A stretch of 64,000 bases of DNA from Streptomyces aurantiacus (GCF_027107535.1 NZ_CP114283.1:5580001-5644000); one strand, 5' to 3'. Numbered from the stretch's first letter, positions 23,608-33,221 are shown. Notes: generated by a model not told the origin, from the sequence alone. Made by a program: numbers and translations.

Positions 23608-24573
23608 ATGATCCTCCCCCTGGCTGTCGGCGTGATGCTGCCCCGTGACATCGGCCCCGAGGAGGTGCTGGCGTTCGCACGTCGCGCCGACGCGCTCGGT
23701 TTCGACGAGCTGTGGGTCGTGGAGGACCTCGGCTTCCGGGGCGGAATCGCGCAGGCAGCCGCCGTCCTCGCCACCACGACCCGACTGCGCGTGGGCATCG
23801 GGGTGTTGCCCTCGGCGGTACGCAACGCGGCCTTCGCCGCCATGGAGATCGCGACACTCGCGCAGCTCTTCCCGGGGCGCGTCGACGTCGGGATCGGTCA
23901 CGGCATGCCGGACTGGATGCAGTCGGTCGGCGCACGAACGCCTCGCCCGTTGCGCCTGCTGGAGGAACAGCTGGAAGCGGTGTCGGCACTCCTGCGCGGG
24001 CATGCCGTCGACACCTCGGCATCCGGTGACCATGTACGCCTGGCAGCAGCACAGTTGGATGCTTCGGCCGTGCCGACGACGCCCCCGCCCCTCCTCGCCG
24101 GTGTCCGCGGCCCCCGCTCGCTGGCCCTCTCGGGACGGGTCGCCGACGGCACGGTGCTCGCCGAGCCCTGCACCCCCGAGTACGTCCGCGAAGCCATCAC
24201 GCGGATCGCGGCCGTCCGCCCGCACCGCGTCGTCACGTACAACGTCGCCCACGTGCACGACGACGAGGCAGCCGCCCTCGCTCAGGTGCGTCCGGCACTG
24301 GAGTGGATCGGCGAGCCCGACTGGGCACCGCACCTGCGGCCGCTCCCCTTCGGCGAGGAGTTCGCGGCGCTGCGCTCGCAGTGCGCGAGCCGCGAGGAGT
24401 TCGTACGCCGGATGCCCGACGAGTGGGTCGCCCGCCTCGCGCTCGCCGGCACACCGACGCAGGTCCGCACCCGCCTCGACGAACTGTCCGCCGCGGGGGC
24501 GACGAGCGCGGTCCTCATCCCCACGGGGCCGGATCCGCTGGGATCGCTCGACTCGCTCGCGAGGGTGTTGTGA
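23608..24573 (+). CDS. LLM-class F420/FMN-dependent oxidoreductase
   Basis: A 321-residue luciferase-like TIM-barrel protein. Signatures are ALGFDELWVVEDLGFRGG, TTRLRVGIGVLP, AQLFPGRVDVGIGHG and a C-terminal half with FGEEFAALRSQCASREEFVRRMPDEWVARLALAGTP split over helices. Members are F420-dependent reductases or FMN-dependent monooxygenases. No flavin-reductase partner is adjacent, which slightly favours F420. It overlaps the TetR gene by GTGA. Confidence 0.85.
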   Translation: MILPLAVGVMLPRDIGPEEVLAFARRADALGFDELWVVEDLGFRGGIAQAAAVLATTTRLRVGIGVLPSAVRNAAFAAMEIATLAQLFPGRVDVGIGHGMPDWMQSVGARTPRPLRLLEEQLEAVSALLRGHAVDTSASGDHVRLAAAQLDASAVPTTPPPLLAGVRGPRSLALSGRVADGTVLAEPCTPEYVREAITRIAAVRPHRVVTYNVAHVHDDEAAALAQVRPALEWIGEPDWAPHLRPLPFGEEFAALRSQCASREEFVRRMPDEWVARLALAGTPTQVRTRLDELSAAGATSAVLIPTGPDPLGSLDSLARVL

Positions 24574-25124
24574 CCCGTACCCGCCGCACGGACCCCGGGC
24601 GACGCGAGCGCATCGTCGAGGCCGTGCTCGACGTGATCGCCGAGCACGGCACCCCGGGCGCGACGTACCGGTCCATCGCCCAGGCCGCCGACGTTCCCCT
24701 GGGATCGATGACCTATCACTTCCCCACCCGCGACGACATGCTCCTCGCCGCGTTCGCCCACCTCGCCGACACCATGCACTCCCGCTTCGACCAGATCCTC
24801 GCGACGCTGCCGCCCGGGACCGATCCCCGCGAGGGAGTGGTACGCATCGTCGTCACCCAGGGCGACGGTCACGAGCGCGACATGGTCCTGGTGGCCGAGC
24901 TGTACGCCCTCGCCGTGCGCGATCCCCGCTACCGCGAGCTCATCCAGCACTGGATGCTCCGCTCGCGCACCTCCCTCGAACGGCACTTTCCAGCGGAGCT
25001 GGCGCCCATGATCGACGCGCTGCTGGAGGGCCTCGTCCTGCACAGCCACATCTCGACCGAGCCGTTCGACCTCGACCGGGTCCGTCAGGCCGTCCACCGG
25101 CTGGTCGGCCCCCTGCCGAGCTGA
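24570..25124 (+). CDS. TetR family transcriptional regulator
   Basis: A 184-residue TetR protein. The HTH is GRRERIVEAVLDVIAEHG, ATYRSIAQAADVPLGSMTYHF, with TYHF at the end of the recognition helix. The ligand domain begins DDMLLAAFAHLADTMH. The GTG start overlaps the LLM stop. It probably represses its own operon through the GAACGTTC palindrome upstream of the LLM gene, and the MFS gene 94 bp downstream may share its control. The inducer is unknown. Confidence 0.88.
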   Translation: MTRTRRTDPGRRERIVEAVLDVIAEHGTPGATYRSIAQAADVPLGSMTYHFPTRDDMLLAAFAHLADTMHSRFDQILATLPPGTDPREGVVRIVVTQGDGHERDMVLVAELYALAVRDPRYRELIQHWMLRSRTSLERHFPAELAPMIDALLEGLVLHSHISTEPFDLDRVRQAVHRLVGPLPS

Positions 25125-25218
25125 CCGGTCCGCAGCGCGAGGTCCGGTCCCACGGTCGCGCGGACGGCACTTGGAGCGCACCCCACACCGTACGCAACCG
25201 ACTCGCGGGAGACCACGT

Positions 25219-26463
25219 ATGCCCAAGGACCCTGGCCCGGCCCGCCGACGGGCGGCTCTGCTCGTCGCGTTCCTCGTCACCGGGCTGTGCATCTCCACGT
25301 GGGTCTCCCGGACACCGGCGATCCGGGATGCCACGGGAGCGAGTACCGCCGAGATGGGCTTCATCATCGCGGGCCTGTCGGTGGGCTCCATGATCGGCAT
25401 CGCACTCGGCGGGCAGCTCGTCGCGCGAAACGGCGCCCGCTTCGTCATTCTGTGGGGCATGGCCGCCGTGGTCACGGGCGTGGCCGTCGTGGCCCTCGGA
25501 ACGCTGGCAGGGACAGGCTGGCTGGTCGCGGCGGGCCTGGCGTTCTTCGGCTGCGGGATGGGGTCGGGAGAGATCGCCCTGAACGTCGAGGGGGTCGCCG
25601 TGGAGGCCGCGATGGGCCGAACCGTCGTCCCTGGACTGCACGGCTCCTACAGCCTCGGAACCTGCGTCGGCGGCCTGATAGGTCTCGCCGCCGGCCTGCT
25701 GTCCGTCCCGGTCGTCACACACCTCACGACCGTCGCCGTCCTGTCCGCCGGAGCCTCGTACTGGCTCGTGGCGAACCTGCCGGCCGCGACGGGTCGCACG
25801 GACCCGCACCCCGGGGACACTACGGCCGTGCCCGGTCCCACCGGCTCCTCGCCCCGCGCCATATGGCGCGAGCCCCGCACGGTGGGCATCGGGGTCATCG
25901 TCCTCGGCATGGCCCTCGCCGAGGGATCCGCGAACGACTGGCTGCCACTGATCGTCGTCGACGGCTTCGCCCTGTCCGCCACCGTCGGCGCGCTGATCTA
26001 CGCCCTCTTCGGAGCGGCGATGGCCGTCGGACGCTTCAGCGGCGGCTTCCTCCTCGACCGGTACGGCCGTACCCCCGTCATGCTCGCCAGCGCCGGACTC
26101 GCGGTCGTCGGGATCGGGACGGTCTCCCTGGCACCCCACATCGCTCTCGGCGCCTTCGGCGTGGTCCTGTGGGGACTCGGCGCGTCCCTCGGGTTTCCCG
26201 TCGCGCTCTCCGCCGCCGGCGACGACCCGGCCGACTCGGCTCGCCGCGTCAGCGCCGTCGCGACCATGGGCTACACCGCGTTCCTCGTCGGGCCGCCGCT
26301 CCTCGGACTCGTCGGTGAGCACGTCGGGTTGAGGCCGTCCCTCATGATCGTGCTCACGGCGGTAGCGGTCTCCGCGCTCTTCTCCCGCTCCGTCGCCAAG
26401 CCTGCCCGGACCGTGCGGGCCGAAGCCGCGCATGAGGTATGCCCCACGAAGTCGTCGGGCTGA
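25219..26463 (+). CDS. MFS transporter (FucP/YbjJ-like)
   Basis: A 414-residue twelve-helix MFS protein. The first helices read LLVAFLVTGLCISTWVSRTPAIRD, a signature of the YbjJ-like subgroup of sugar/drug MFS. FFGCGMGSGEIALNVEG, LHGSYSLGTCVGGLIG, then a central loop rich in Gly/Pro, and GRFSGGFLLDRYGRTPVML in the second half follow. Ser/Thr/Trp-rich pores of this subgroup are linked to sugars or lactones, but the substrate is not shown. The ATG has GGGAGA 6-7 nt upstream. It likely transports a substrate or product of the LLM enzyme. Confidence 0.82.
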   Translation: MPKDPGPARRRAALLVAFLVTGLCISTWVSRTPAIRDATGASTAEMGFIIAGLSVGSMIGIALGGQLVARNGARFVILWGMAAVVTGVAVVALGTLAGTGWLVAAGLAFFGCGMGSGEIALNVEGVAVEAAMGRTVVPGLHGSYSLGTCVGGLIGLAAGLLSVPVVTHLTTVAVLSAGASYWLVANLPAATGRTDPHPGDTTAVPGPTGSSPRAIWREPRTVGIGVIVLGMALAEGSANDWLPLIVVDGFALSATVGALIYALFGAAMAVGRFSGGFLLDRYGRTPVMLASAGLAVVGIGTVSLAPHIALGAFGVVLWGLGASLGFPVALSAAGDDPADSARRVSAVATMGYTAFLVGPPLLGLVGEHVGLRPSLMIVLTAVAVSALFSRSVAKPARTVRAEAAHEVCPTKSSG

Positions 26464-26501
26464 CTCGCCCGGATCACAGGCGACCCTCAAATCCCCATCC
26501 C

Positions 26502-27479
26502 TCAAAGCCCCTTCACTGCCGCAGCCAACCGGGAGATGACCGCCAGATCCGGCAGGCTGCGCAGACAGGCGACGACCTGGCCGCTCGCGAACTCGCGTTG
26601 TGCGGCGGTCACGGTCGGATCGATGGCGCACTCGGTCTGTACGCGGACGTAGTTGAGGTCTGTCGCGAAAAGCATCGAGAACGACTGCGGACCTTCGACG
26701 GCGGCGCGGCCTCCGGCGCTTCGATAGGCGCGGACCAGTCGCCGGGCGGCATCAGGGTTCGCTCGATTCCGGCCGGACCATACGTACACGGCGCGTGCCA
26801 GCTCGCGTTCCGCCGAAACGGGTCCGGCGTTGTCCCAGTCGAGGAGGACCGGCCCGTTCGTCCCGACCAACACGTTCTGGGGCTGCAGGTCGAGATGTGA
26901 CGTCACCAGATCGGCGGGGTCGGACAAGGTCACCCAGCGCGTCAGCTCTGCCGCGGTAGTGGCGATGAACCGGCCCAGCGCGTCCGACCACGGCACCCCG
27001 GCCTGCCGGACCTTCTCGTGCAGCTCTTTCCACTGATCGTCCCCGGGGCACTCCTCGTACCAGGAGTCCGGCGTCTCACCCGTACCCCGCCCCGCCGTGT
27101 GGAGCAGCCCCATGGTCTTGCCGAACCAGTCCAGGATGTCCGGATCGGACACGTCCGCGGGGCTGCCGTCGATCCAGTCGTACAGCTTGACGAAGGAACC
27201 TCCCCGAGAGGGGGTCGGCTGCGATACGTGTGCTCCGTCGCGAGTGGGAATGAGCCGCGGCGACGCTATGCCCAGGTCCTCCGCAGCCTGCCGCAGGGCG
27301 GCCTCCCGGGAAACCTGCTCCTCGTCGCAGCCGAAGAGCAGTTCCTTCACCGCCCAGGAGGAGCCGTCCCCTGACAGCTTCCAGATCCGGCCCAACGCAC
27401 CACGCGTGACGGGTGCCATCGTCCAAGGCCCCGCGCCGAGCGCATAGGTCTCGGCGATGAGGTCGACGGTGTCGTACAT
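26502..27479 (-). CDS. Aminoglycoside phosphotransferase (APH) family kinase
   Basis: A 325-residue kinase-fold protein. The N-lobe has WAVKELLFGCDEEQVSREAAL with the ATP-binding Lys. The catalytic loop is TSHLDLQPQNVLV (HxDxxxxN). The metal motif is VLLDWDNAG. APH-fold proteins phosphorylate aminoglycosides, homoserine, choline or other small molecules; this sequence has no feature that marks antibiotic resistance. It is a stand-alone gene convergent with the MFS gene. A TATAGT box lies on the minus strand 37 bp upstream of the ATG. Confidence 0.85.
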   Translation of the reverse strand: MYDTVDLIAETYALGAGPWTMAPVTRGALGRIWKLSGDGSSWAVKELLFGCDEEQVSREAALRQAAEDLGIASPRLIPTRDGAHVSQPTPSRGGSFVKLYDWIDGSPADVSDPDILDWFGKTMGLLHTAGRGTGETPDSWYEECPGDDQWKELHEKVRQAGVPWSDALGRFIATTAAELTRWVTLSDPADLVTSHLDLQPQNVLVGTNGPVLLDWDNAGPVSAERELARAVYVWSGRNRANPDAARRLVRAYRSAGGRAAVEGPQSFSMLFATDLNYVRVQTECAIDPTVTAAQREFASGQVVACLRSLPDLAVISRLAAAVKGL

Positions 27480-27578
27480 GCGAGCGCCTTTCCGAATGCC
27501 GATGGCCGGCGCAGAACTATAGGACAGCGCTTGCTGCGACGGTGCCGAATATTGCGTGCGGACCTGGATGTCCCGGTG

Positions 27579-28328
27579 CTAGATCTGGGTCTCGCCGCCG
27601 TCGATGTACAGGTTGGCTCCGAGGATGAAGCTGCTCTGTTCCGAAGCGAGGAAGGCCACCACGTTGGCGACCTCGTCCGGGTGCCCTATCCGGTCGAGCG
27701 GAATGCCTGCGGCGAACTGGTCCTTGGCGACGGGTGCGCTCCCGGTAGTGACGACCGCATCGAGTCCAGGAGTGTCGATCGTGCCTGGGGAGATCGCGTT
27801 GACCCGGACGTTGCGGTCCTTGAGCTCGTTGGCCCAGGTCCGGGCGTAGGACCGGATCGCCGCCTTGGAAGCCGCGTACGTGCCGAAGGCCACGACTCCG
27901 TCCCCTGCGCGGACCGAGGAGTTGAGGATCACCGATGCGCCGTCGTTGAGCAGGGGCAGTGCCTTCTGCACGGTGAGCAGCGTGCCGAGCACGTTGACGT
28001 CGAAGATCTGGTGGAAGTGCTGCTCGGTGGTCTGCTCCAGGGTCGCGAACGACGCGCTCGCCGCGTTCGCGAAGACCACGTCCAGGCCCCGGCCCCGTGC
28101 GCGGACCGCGTCGTACAGGTGATCCAGGTCGGTCGGGTCGGAGATGTCCCCCACCACAGCGGTGGCTCCCGCCGCGCCGATGATCTCCACGGCCGCGTCC
28201 AACTCGGTCTTGCGCCGGCCGGTGATGAACACGTGCGCGCCCTCGGCAGCGAACCGGACGGCGGTTGCCAGGCCGATCCCGGCACTGCCGCCGGTAATGA
28301 CTGCGGTCTTGTCATCAAACTGTCCCAC
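27579..28328 (-). CDS. Short-chain dehydrogenase/reductase (SDR 4)
   Basis: A 249-residue classical SDR with ITGGSAGIG (about residues 11-19), ITGRRKTELD after beta-2 (NADPH-type Arg), FANAASA at the NNAG position, Ser in ILNSSVRAG, YAASK, and a C-terminal ILGANLYIDGG. The GTG start is chosen because GGAGG lies 7 nt upstream. An upstream in-frame extension would cross the operator. The inverted repeat before it suggests a dedicated repressor, but no regulator gene is adjacent, so it must be elsewhere. Confidence 0.88.
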   Translation of the reverse strand: MGQFDDKTAVITGGSAGIGLATAVRFAAEGAHVFITGRRKTELDAAVEIIGAAGATAVVGDISDPTDLDHLYDAVRARGRGLDVVFANAASASFATLEQTTEQHFHQIFDVNVLGTLLTVQKALPLLNDGASVILNSSVRAGDGVVAFGTYAASKAAIRSYARTWANELKDRNVRVNAISPGTIDTPGLDAVVTTGSAPVAKDQFAAGIPLDRIGHPDEVANVVAFLASEQSSFILGANLYIDGGETQI

Positions 28329-28348
28329 GAACCGACCTCCGCCTATTT

Positions 28349-28366
28349 CAGTACCGCTCGGTACCG
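28349..28366. promoter_or_regulatory. Inverted repeat before SDR 4
   Basis: CAGTACCG-CT-CGGTACCG pairs at 7 of 8 positions and contains a TCGGTACCGA palindrome. A further CAGTAC half-site occurs at 28395-28400. It sits 20 bp upstream of the GTG start, in the promoter zone. Confidence 0.5.
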
Positions 28367-28489
28367 AATTGAACCGTAACACATCTGCACCGATCAGTAC
28401 GGAAGAGATGTGCGCGACGGCGTGGAGACGCGACAGGTGGCAGAAGGAGTCGGTCGGCACGCCGGAGGACTTCGGCATCCACGACAGCT

Positions 28490-28566
28490 CGAACGCCGAA
28501 CGGGGCCGGGCCACCAGGCGGAGTCGCCTCCTGGTGGCCCGGCCCCGGACAGGCCGTCGGCGTTCG
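28490..28566 (-). terminator. Long two-tier hairpin after the hydrolase gene
   Basis: An 18-bp perfect inner stem (28501-28518 with 28530-28547, 11-nt loop) is nested in a 10-bp outer stem (28490-28499 with 28557-28566). It begins 62 bp past the hydrolase stop, in a 300-bp gap that otherwise holds only the SDR 4 promoter. Confidence 0.7.
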
Positions 28567-28628
28567 GGACCGTGCGGACTCGGCGGCCGGGCAAGGGAGT
28601 TCGCCCGCGCGTTCGTCCGCCTCGGCGG

Positions 28629-29348
28629 TCAGCTCACCGCGCGCACCGCGTCGCGGATCAGGTCGGCGACCGCCTTGGGCTGGGAGACGGCGACCGCGTG
28701 CGAGGCGCCCTCCAGCTCGACGACGGTCGCCCCGGCACGCTTCGCGCCGAACCGCTCGACCTCGGGATTGATCGCCTGGTCCGCGCCGGCCACCAGCGCC
28801 CAGGACGGCTTGGTCTGCCACGCGGCGGCGGAGGCCGTCTCCGTGAAGGCACCTGCCGCGAGCGGGCGCTGGGCGACCGCCAGGACCTTCGTGACCTCGT
28901 GCGGCACGTCCGCGGCGAAGACCGACGGGAAGGCGTCCGCGGTGATGGTCACCTCCGTTGCCGAGTCGCCGCCCCCTACGGGGTACGTCCACTCCTTCAG
29001 GTTGCTGACCAGCGGCGAGTCGGGGAATCGGCCCTGCAGTTCACCGAGGCTCTCGCCCTCCTCGAGGACGTAGGCCGCGACGTAGACCAGTCCGACGACG
29101 TTGTCGGTGGTACCCGCCACGGTGATCAGTGCGCCGCCGTAGGAGTGGCCGACCAGCACGACGGGGCCGTCGATCTGCGCGGCCACGGAGGCGACATGGG
29201 CGGCATCGGCGGCGAGCCCGCGCAGCGGGTTGGGCGGGGCGATCACCGGTATGCCGTGGCTCTGCAGCTCGGTGATGACGCCGGACCAGCTGGTCGCGTC
29301 GGCGAAGGCGCCGTGGACCAGGACGACGGTCGGAGTGGAAGTGCTCAT
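28629..29348 (-). CDS. Alpha/beta hydrolase (HNL/RsbQ-like)
   Basis: A 239-residue hydrolase. It opens with VVLVHGAFADATSWSGVI. The nucleophile elbow is VGHSYGG (Ser at about residue 76). The catalytic Asp lies near ALVAGADQAINPE and the His in ASHAVAVSQP. Proteins of this exact size and opening motif are common in actinobacteria and resemble hydroxynitrile-lyase/esterase types. GGAGAG precedes the ATG. The esterase gene lies just upstream on the same strand with a 19-bp gap, so they are co-transcribed. Confidence 0.87.
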   Translation of the reverse strand: MSTSTPTVVLVHGAFADATSWSGVITELQSHGIPVIAPPNPLRGLAADAAHVASVAAQIDGPVVLVGHSYGGALITVAGTTDNVVGLVYVAAYVLEEGESLGELQGRFPDSPLVSNLKEWTYPVGGGDSATEVTITADAFPSVFAADVPHEVTKVLAVAQRPLAAGAFTETASAAAWQTKPSWALVAGADQAINPEVERFGAKRAGATVVELEGASHAVAVSQPKAVADLIRDAVRAVS

Positions 29349-29367
29349 GTGTGGGTTCTCTCCTGGA

Positions 29368-30348
29368 TCAGACGGTGTGCAGGGCAGTGCGCAGGGTGCC
29401 GACGGCCAGGGTGATGGCAGCCTCGGCGGCATGGGTCTCGCGCAGCGCGTTGAGCATGACGAAGTCGTGGATGATGCCCTGGAAGCGCACGGCGGTCACC
29501 GGAACGCCGGCCTCACGCAGTTTGTCGGCGTACGCCTCGCCCTCGTCGCGCAGCACGTCCGCCTCACCGGTGACGACCAGGGCCGGGGGCAGACCGGTGA
29601 GCTGCTCGGTGGTGGCGCGCAACGGGGAGGCGGTGATCTGCGCGCGATCGGCCTCATCGGTCGTGTACTGGTCCCAGAACCACTGCATGCCGTCCCGGCG
29701 CAGGAAGTAGCCGGTGGCGAACTGGTGGTAGGAGCCGGTGTCGAAACTCGCGTCCGTGACCGGGTAGAACAGCACCTGCTGCACCAGCGGTACGTCACCG
29801 CGCTCCTTGGCCATCAGGGTCAGCGCGGCACTCATGTTGCCGCCGACGGAGTCACCGACCACGGCCAGCCGCGTCCCGTCCAGGCCCTTGGCCGCGCCCT
29901 GCTGGACGATCCACTGCGCGACCGCGTAGTTCTGCTCGACGGCAACCGGGTAGCGGGCCTCGGGCGACAGGTCGTACTCGGGGAAGACCACGGCCGCCTC
30001 CGCGCCGACGGCCAGCTCGCGCACCAGACGGTCGTGGGTGTGGGCGTTGCCGAACACCCAGCCCGCGCCGTGGATGTAGAGGATCACCGGCAGCGTGCCG
30101 GCCGCCCCGGCGGGCTTGACGATGCGCGCTCGGACGCTGCCCGTCGGACCGCCCGGAACGGTGATCCACTCCTCGTCGACCGCGGGCTTGTCGATCTCGC
30201 CCGACTGCACCTCGTCGACGGCCTTTCGTCCCTCCGCCGGAGTCAGGTCGAACAGGTACGGCGGATTGGCGGTCGCCTCGGCAAAGGCGGCCGCCGCGGG
30301 CTCCAGGACCGGTTGGACGGGCTGAACCGGCTCGTCGGAGTGGGGCAT
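29368..30348 (-). CDS. Hormone-sensitive-lipase-family esterase
   Basis: A 326-residue alpha/beta hydrolase of bacterial lipase family IV. The oxyanion-hole motif appears as YIHGAGWVFG (HGGG-like). The catalytic elbow is VVGDSVGGNMS with Ser at about residue 168. The Asp is in VVTGEADVLRDEG and the His in GIIHDFVM. There is no signal peptide, so it is an intracellular carboxylesterase acting on short acyl esters. It is the first gene of a two-hydrolase unit. Confidence 0.9.
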   Translation of the reverse strand: MPHSDEPVQPVQPVLEPAAAAFAEATANPPYLFDLTPAEGRKAVDEVQSGEIDKPAVDEEWITVPGGPTGSVRARIVKPAGAAGTLPVILYIHGAGWVFGNAHTHDRLVRELAVGAEAAVVFPEYDLSPEARYPVAVEQNYAVAQWIVQQGAAKGLDGTRLAVVGDSVGGNMSAALTLMAKERGDVPLVQQVLFYPVTDASFDTGSYHQFATGYFLRRDGMQWFWDQYTTDEADRAQITASPLRATTEQLTGLPPALVVTGEADVLRDEGEAYADKLREAGVPVTAVRFQGIIHDFVMLNALRETHAAEAAITLAVGTLRTALHTV

Positions 30349-30797
30349 GGTGCATCTCCAGTGTTTCGTCGGTGCGCCGGCTCATCCGGCGCCAAGGGCC
30401 GGACTCCGGCGCAGGGCCTCGTGCGGCACGAATCCGTGCGCGAAGCGCTGTGGGCTGTCGTTCGTCACGGGATTTCGGATCCGCGGCGCACACGGACCGG
30501 GGCCGGCGGCTTGCGCCGCCGGGAGGTGCTCACCGGTGCCTCGTCACGCGTGGACGCCCGGTCCGGGGGCCCAAGGACCCCGCGGCCGGGCCGGGCAGCA
30601 TCGTCGCGGCCCGGGTTCCCGCTGAGAGAAGCCAATCAGAGGCAGGTCAGGGCCTCCAGGCACAAAGCAGGCAGAAAGTCTGCCGGGTCGGCCACGGTCC
30701 GCCGTTGTGCACGCTGGGAACAGTTCGATGCGCTCAGGGAATCGAGAGGCACCCCGAGGAGGCACTAGCGTGCGGAGCAGAGAAACCCCGTCGCCTC
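30349..30797. other. 449-bp intergenic region
   Basis: No convincing gene. It must contain the promoter of the esterase at its left end and the 3' region of the NB-ARC regulator gene at its right end. Only short imperfect hairpins are visible. Confidence 0.5.
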
Positions 30798-33221
30798 TCA
30801 ACCAGCGTTCAGGGCAGCGAGCCGCTCGCGTGCCTCGGCGACGCGTTGCGGGTCGGCGTCGAGGCCGAGAGAGACACAGTGGACAAAGGCCTGCCGTGCC
30901 TCCTCCGGGCGTCCGGCGGACAGCAGGGACTCGCCCAGGCGGATCAGGCAACGAGACAGCATGGCCGTGTTGCGGGCGGCGATGCTGAGGTCGATGGCGG
31001 TCTGCAGATGAGCGACGGACTCCTCCCACCGCTCCATGACGCTGTACGCGAGGCCGATGCCCGCATGCAGGTTGAGCCGGCCCATGGCGGCGATGTGCGG
31101 CTCCATGCGGTCGCCTGTCTCGTCCAGGAAGGCGAGCGTGTCCAGGTCGGAGGCGAGGGCTTCCTCGGTCCGGCCCGCACGCAGCAGGATGATGCCGTAA
31201 CCGGCCTTGCCCTGGAGCGTGCCGTGGAGGTCACCGACCGCCTCGAACAACCGGGCGACCTCGCGGGAGGCATCGAGAGCCTGCGGGTAGTCGCCGAGCA
31301 GTGTGTGGGCCCACGACGTGTAGCTGTGGGCCCATGCCCGCTGGGTCAGGTCGCCGGCCCGCTCGGCCACCTGAAGTGCCTGGGCGGAACGGACCAGACT
31401 GTCCCCGGGCCTGCCTTCGCACAGCAACAGGGCCCAGGCGTGGTAGTTGAGCTGGGTCGCCTCGACGACGGCGCCTCCCAGGGCCTGGGCGGAGCGGACC
31501 GCCGTGTCGAACACCTCGGGCCAGTGCCCCCAGAAGATCCACTGGTCGGAGAACCAGTGCAGGGCCTCGGCCACCTCCACCACCGTGGCATGATCACCGG
31601 CCGCCGCGGCCGCGCGCAGGGCGCCCAGCCAGTTGGCGCCCTCGGCCTGCAGCCACTCACGGGCCCGGTCGGCGGTGGACAGGTCCACCACGCCCTGCCA
31701 GCCTTCGGGCGGGGCACCGTGGTCGGGCTCGAACCAGCGGCCGGCGATGATCGCCGTGTCCAGCAGCCAGCGATGCAGTGCCGCACGGGCCAGGGCCGTG
31801 TCCTGGACGCTCTCTTCGGCCTCCAGACGGGTCCGGGCGTACAGCCGGAGCAGGTCGTGGAGCCGGTAGCGGTCCTGGTCGGCGCCGAGCAGCCCGGCCT
31901 CGACCAGCTCTTCCAGCGTGTCCTCCGCGTCGAACACCTGCTGCCCCGTCAACTGCGCCGCGCACGCGACGCCGGTGTCGGGGCCCGGCACCAGAGCGAG
32001 GCGGCGGAAGAGCCGGGCGGCCACCGGGGTGAGCTGGCGGTACGACAGGTCGAAAGCGGCCGCCACCCGTACGTCACCGGCAGCCAGGGCGTCCAGCCGA
32101 CGCTCCTCCAGCGCGAGACGATCGGCCAGTCGGCTGACGGTCCAACCGGTACGGGTGGCCAGCCAGTTGCCCGCCACCCGCAGAGCCAACGGCAGATGAC
32201 CACAGCGCCGGGCCACGTCGGAGAGAGCGGCCGGGTCGGCGACGGCGCGTTCCGTTCCGACGAGCGCGGTCAGGAACGCGGCGGACTCCCCCACGCCGAG
32301 TTCCCCCAGCGGAAGGCGGTGCACGCTCTCCAAACCAGTGAGCATGCGGCGACTGGTCACCACCACCATGCATGCGCCGCTGCCCGGCAGCAGGGGACGC
32401 ACCTGGGCCTCGTCGCGGGCGTTGTCCAGCACCAGCAAGTATCGCCGGTCGGCCAGCAGTTGGCGATACAACCCGGGGTGCCCCCCAGGACCGGTCCTGG
32501 CGAGGTCCCGGTCGGCGACCTGGAGTGCCCGGAGCACGCCGAGCATCAGTTCGGCCGGCTGCGGCGGGACGTCGTCCATGCCCCGCAGGTCCACCACCAG
32601 TTGCCCGTCCGGGAACAGGTCGGCGAACTCCCGCACGGCGTGCAGAGCAAGTGTGGTCTTGCCCGTACCCGGCGCTCCGGACACCGCCACGACCACCGGC
32701 TGGGCGACTCCGCGCCCCTGACCGGCCGGCCCTTCCGAGGCGGGGCGAACAACCGGGCCCTGCCGCACCGTCCCGCAGTCGTCGCCGAGGGGAGCCCCGG
32801 AGCTGCCCTCGGGCGGAACCCCAGGACTCCCCTCGCCGATTCCGCTACCGCTTTCGCCTGTGCCTCCGTGCCGAGCGGCCGTGCGCCGGGCGAACTCCGC
32901 CAGGCGCTCCAACTCCCGCTCCCGGCCCACGAAGTCGTCGATGCCACGCGGCAGGGCCCGTACCCCCACGGGGCTGTATGCCGGACTGCGTCCGGCGCGG
33001 GCGGCCGTCAGCAGTCGCTCGCGCTGCGCGTCACCCAGCCCCAGACCGTCCGCGAGCGCGGCGACGGTCCGCCGCTGCGGAGCCGCCCGCCGCCCCCGCT
33101 CCAGGTCCCCGATGCCCCGCACGCTCACGCCCGACGCCTCCGCCAGGCCCTCGATGGTCAGTGACGCGGACATCCGCATGTCCCGCAGCAACGCCCCGAA
33201 GGCCGCCTGCTCGCCGTTCAA
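30798..33221 (-). CDS. XRE-NB-ARC-TPR (AfsR/SARP-related STAND) regulator 1
   Basis: A 807-residue STAND protein. An XRE HTH covers about 7-65 (LTIEGLAEASGVSVRGIGDLE). A Gly/Ser/Pro-rich low-complexity insert follows (about 115-172). The NB-ARC ATPase has Walker A GAPGTGKTT (about 182-190), Walker B RYLLVLDNA and the LPLALRVAG motif. The last ~300 residues are TPR-like helices (RAWAHSYTSWAHTLLGDYPQAL). ATP-driven oligomerisation switches such proteins on. The start is a TTG with AAGGGG 6 nt upstream; a longer TTG start 36 nt further up is possible. The target genes and signal are unknown. Confidence 0.88.
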   Translation of the reverse strand: MNGEQAAFGALLRDMRMSASLTIEGLAEASGVSVRGIGDLERGRRAAPQRRTVAALADGLGLGDAQRERLLTAARAGRSPAYSPVGVRALPRGIDDFVGRERELERLAEFARRTAARHGGTGESGSGIGEGSPGVPPEGSSGAPLGDDCGTVRQGPVVRPASEGPAGQGRGVAQPVVVAVSGAPGTGKTTLALHAVREFADLFPDGQLVVDLRGMDDVPPQPAELMLGVLRALQVADRDLARTGPGGHPGLYRQLLADRRYLLVLDNARDEAQVRPLLPGSGACMVVVTSRRMLTGLESVHRLPLGELGVGESAAFLTALVGTERAVADPAALSDVARRCGHLPLALRVAGNWLATRTGWTVSRLADRLALEERRLDALAAGDVRVAAAFDLSYRQLTPVAARLFRRLALVPGPDTGVACAAQLTGQQVFDAEDTLEELVEAGLLGADQDRYRLHDLLRLYARTRLEAEESVQDTALARAALHRWLLDTAIIAGRWFEPDHGAPPEGWQGVVDLSTADRAREWLQAEGANWLGALRAAAAAGDHATVVEVAEALHWFSDQWIFWGHWPEVFDTAVRSAQALGGAVVEATQLNYHAWALLLCEGRPGDSLVRSAQALQVAERAGDLTQRAWAHSYTSWAHTLLGDYPQALDASREVARLFEAVGDLHGTLQGKAGYGIILLRAGRTEEALASDLDTLAFLDETGDRMEPHIAAMGRLNLHAGIGLAYSVMERWEESVAHLQTAIDLSIAARNTAMLSRCLIRLGESLLSAGRPEEARQAFVHCVSLGLDADPQRVAEARERLAALNAG

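Noticed and set aside
26502..27479. Aminoglycoside resistance gene
   Set aside because: Only the general APH kinase motifs are present; nothing identifies an antibiotic as substrate.
30372..33164. A 930-codon plus-strand ORF opposite STAND regulator 1
   Set aside because: It mirrors a clear NB-ARC/TPR gene on the minus strand, has no recognisable domain, and is the usual antisense ORF that very high GC codon bias produces.
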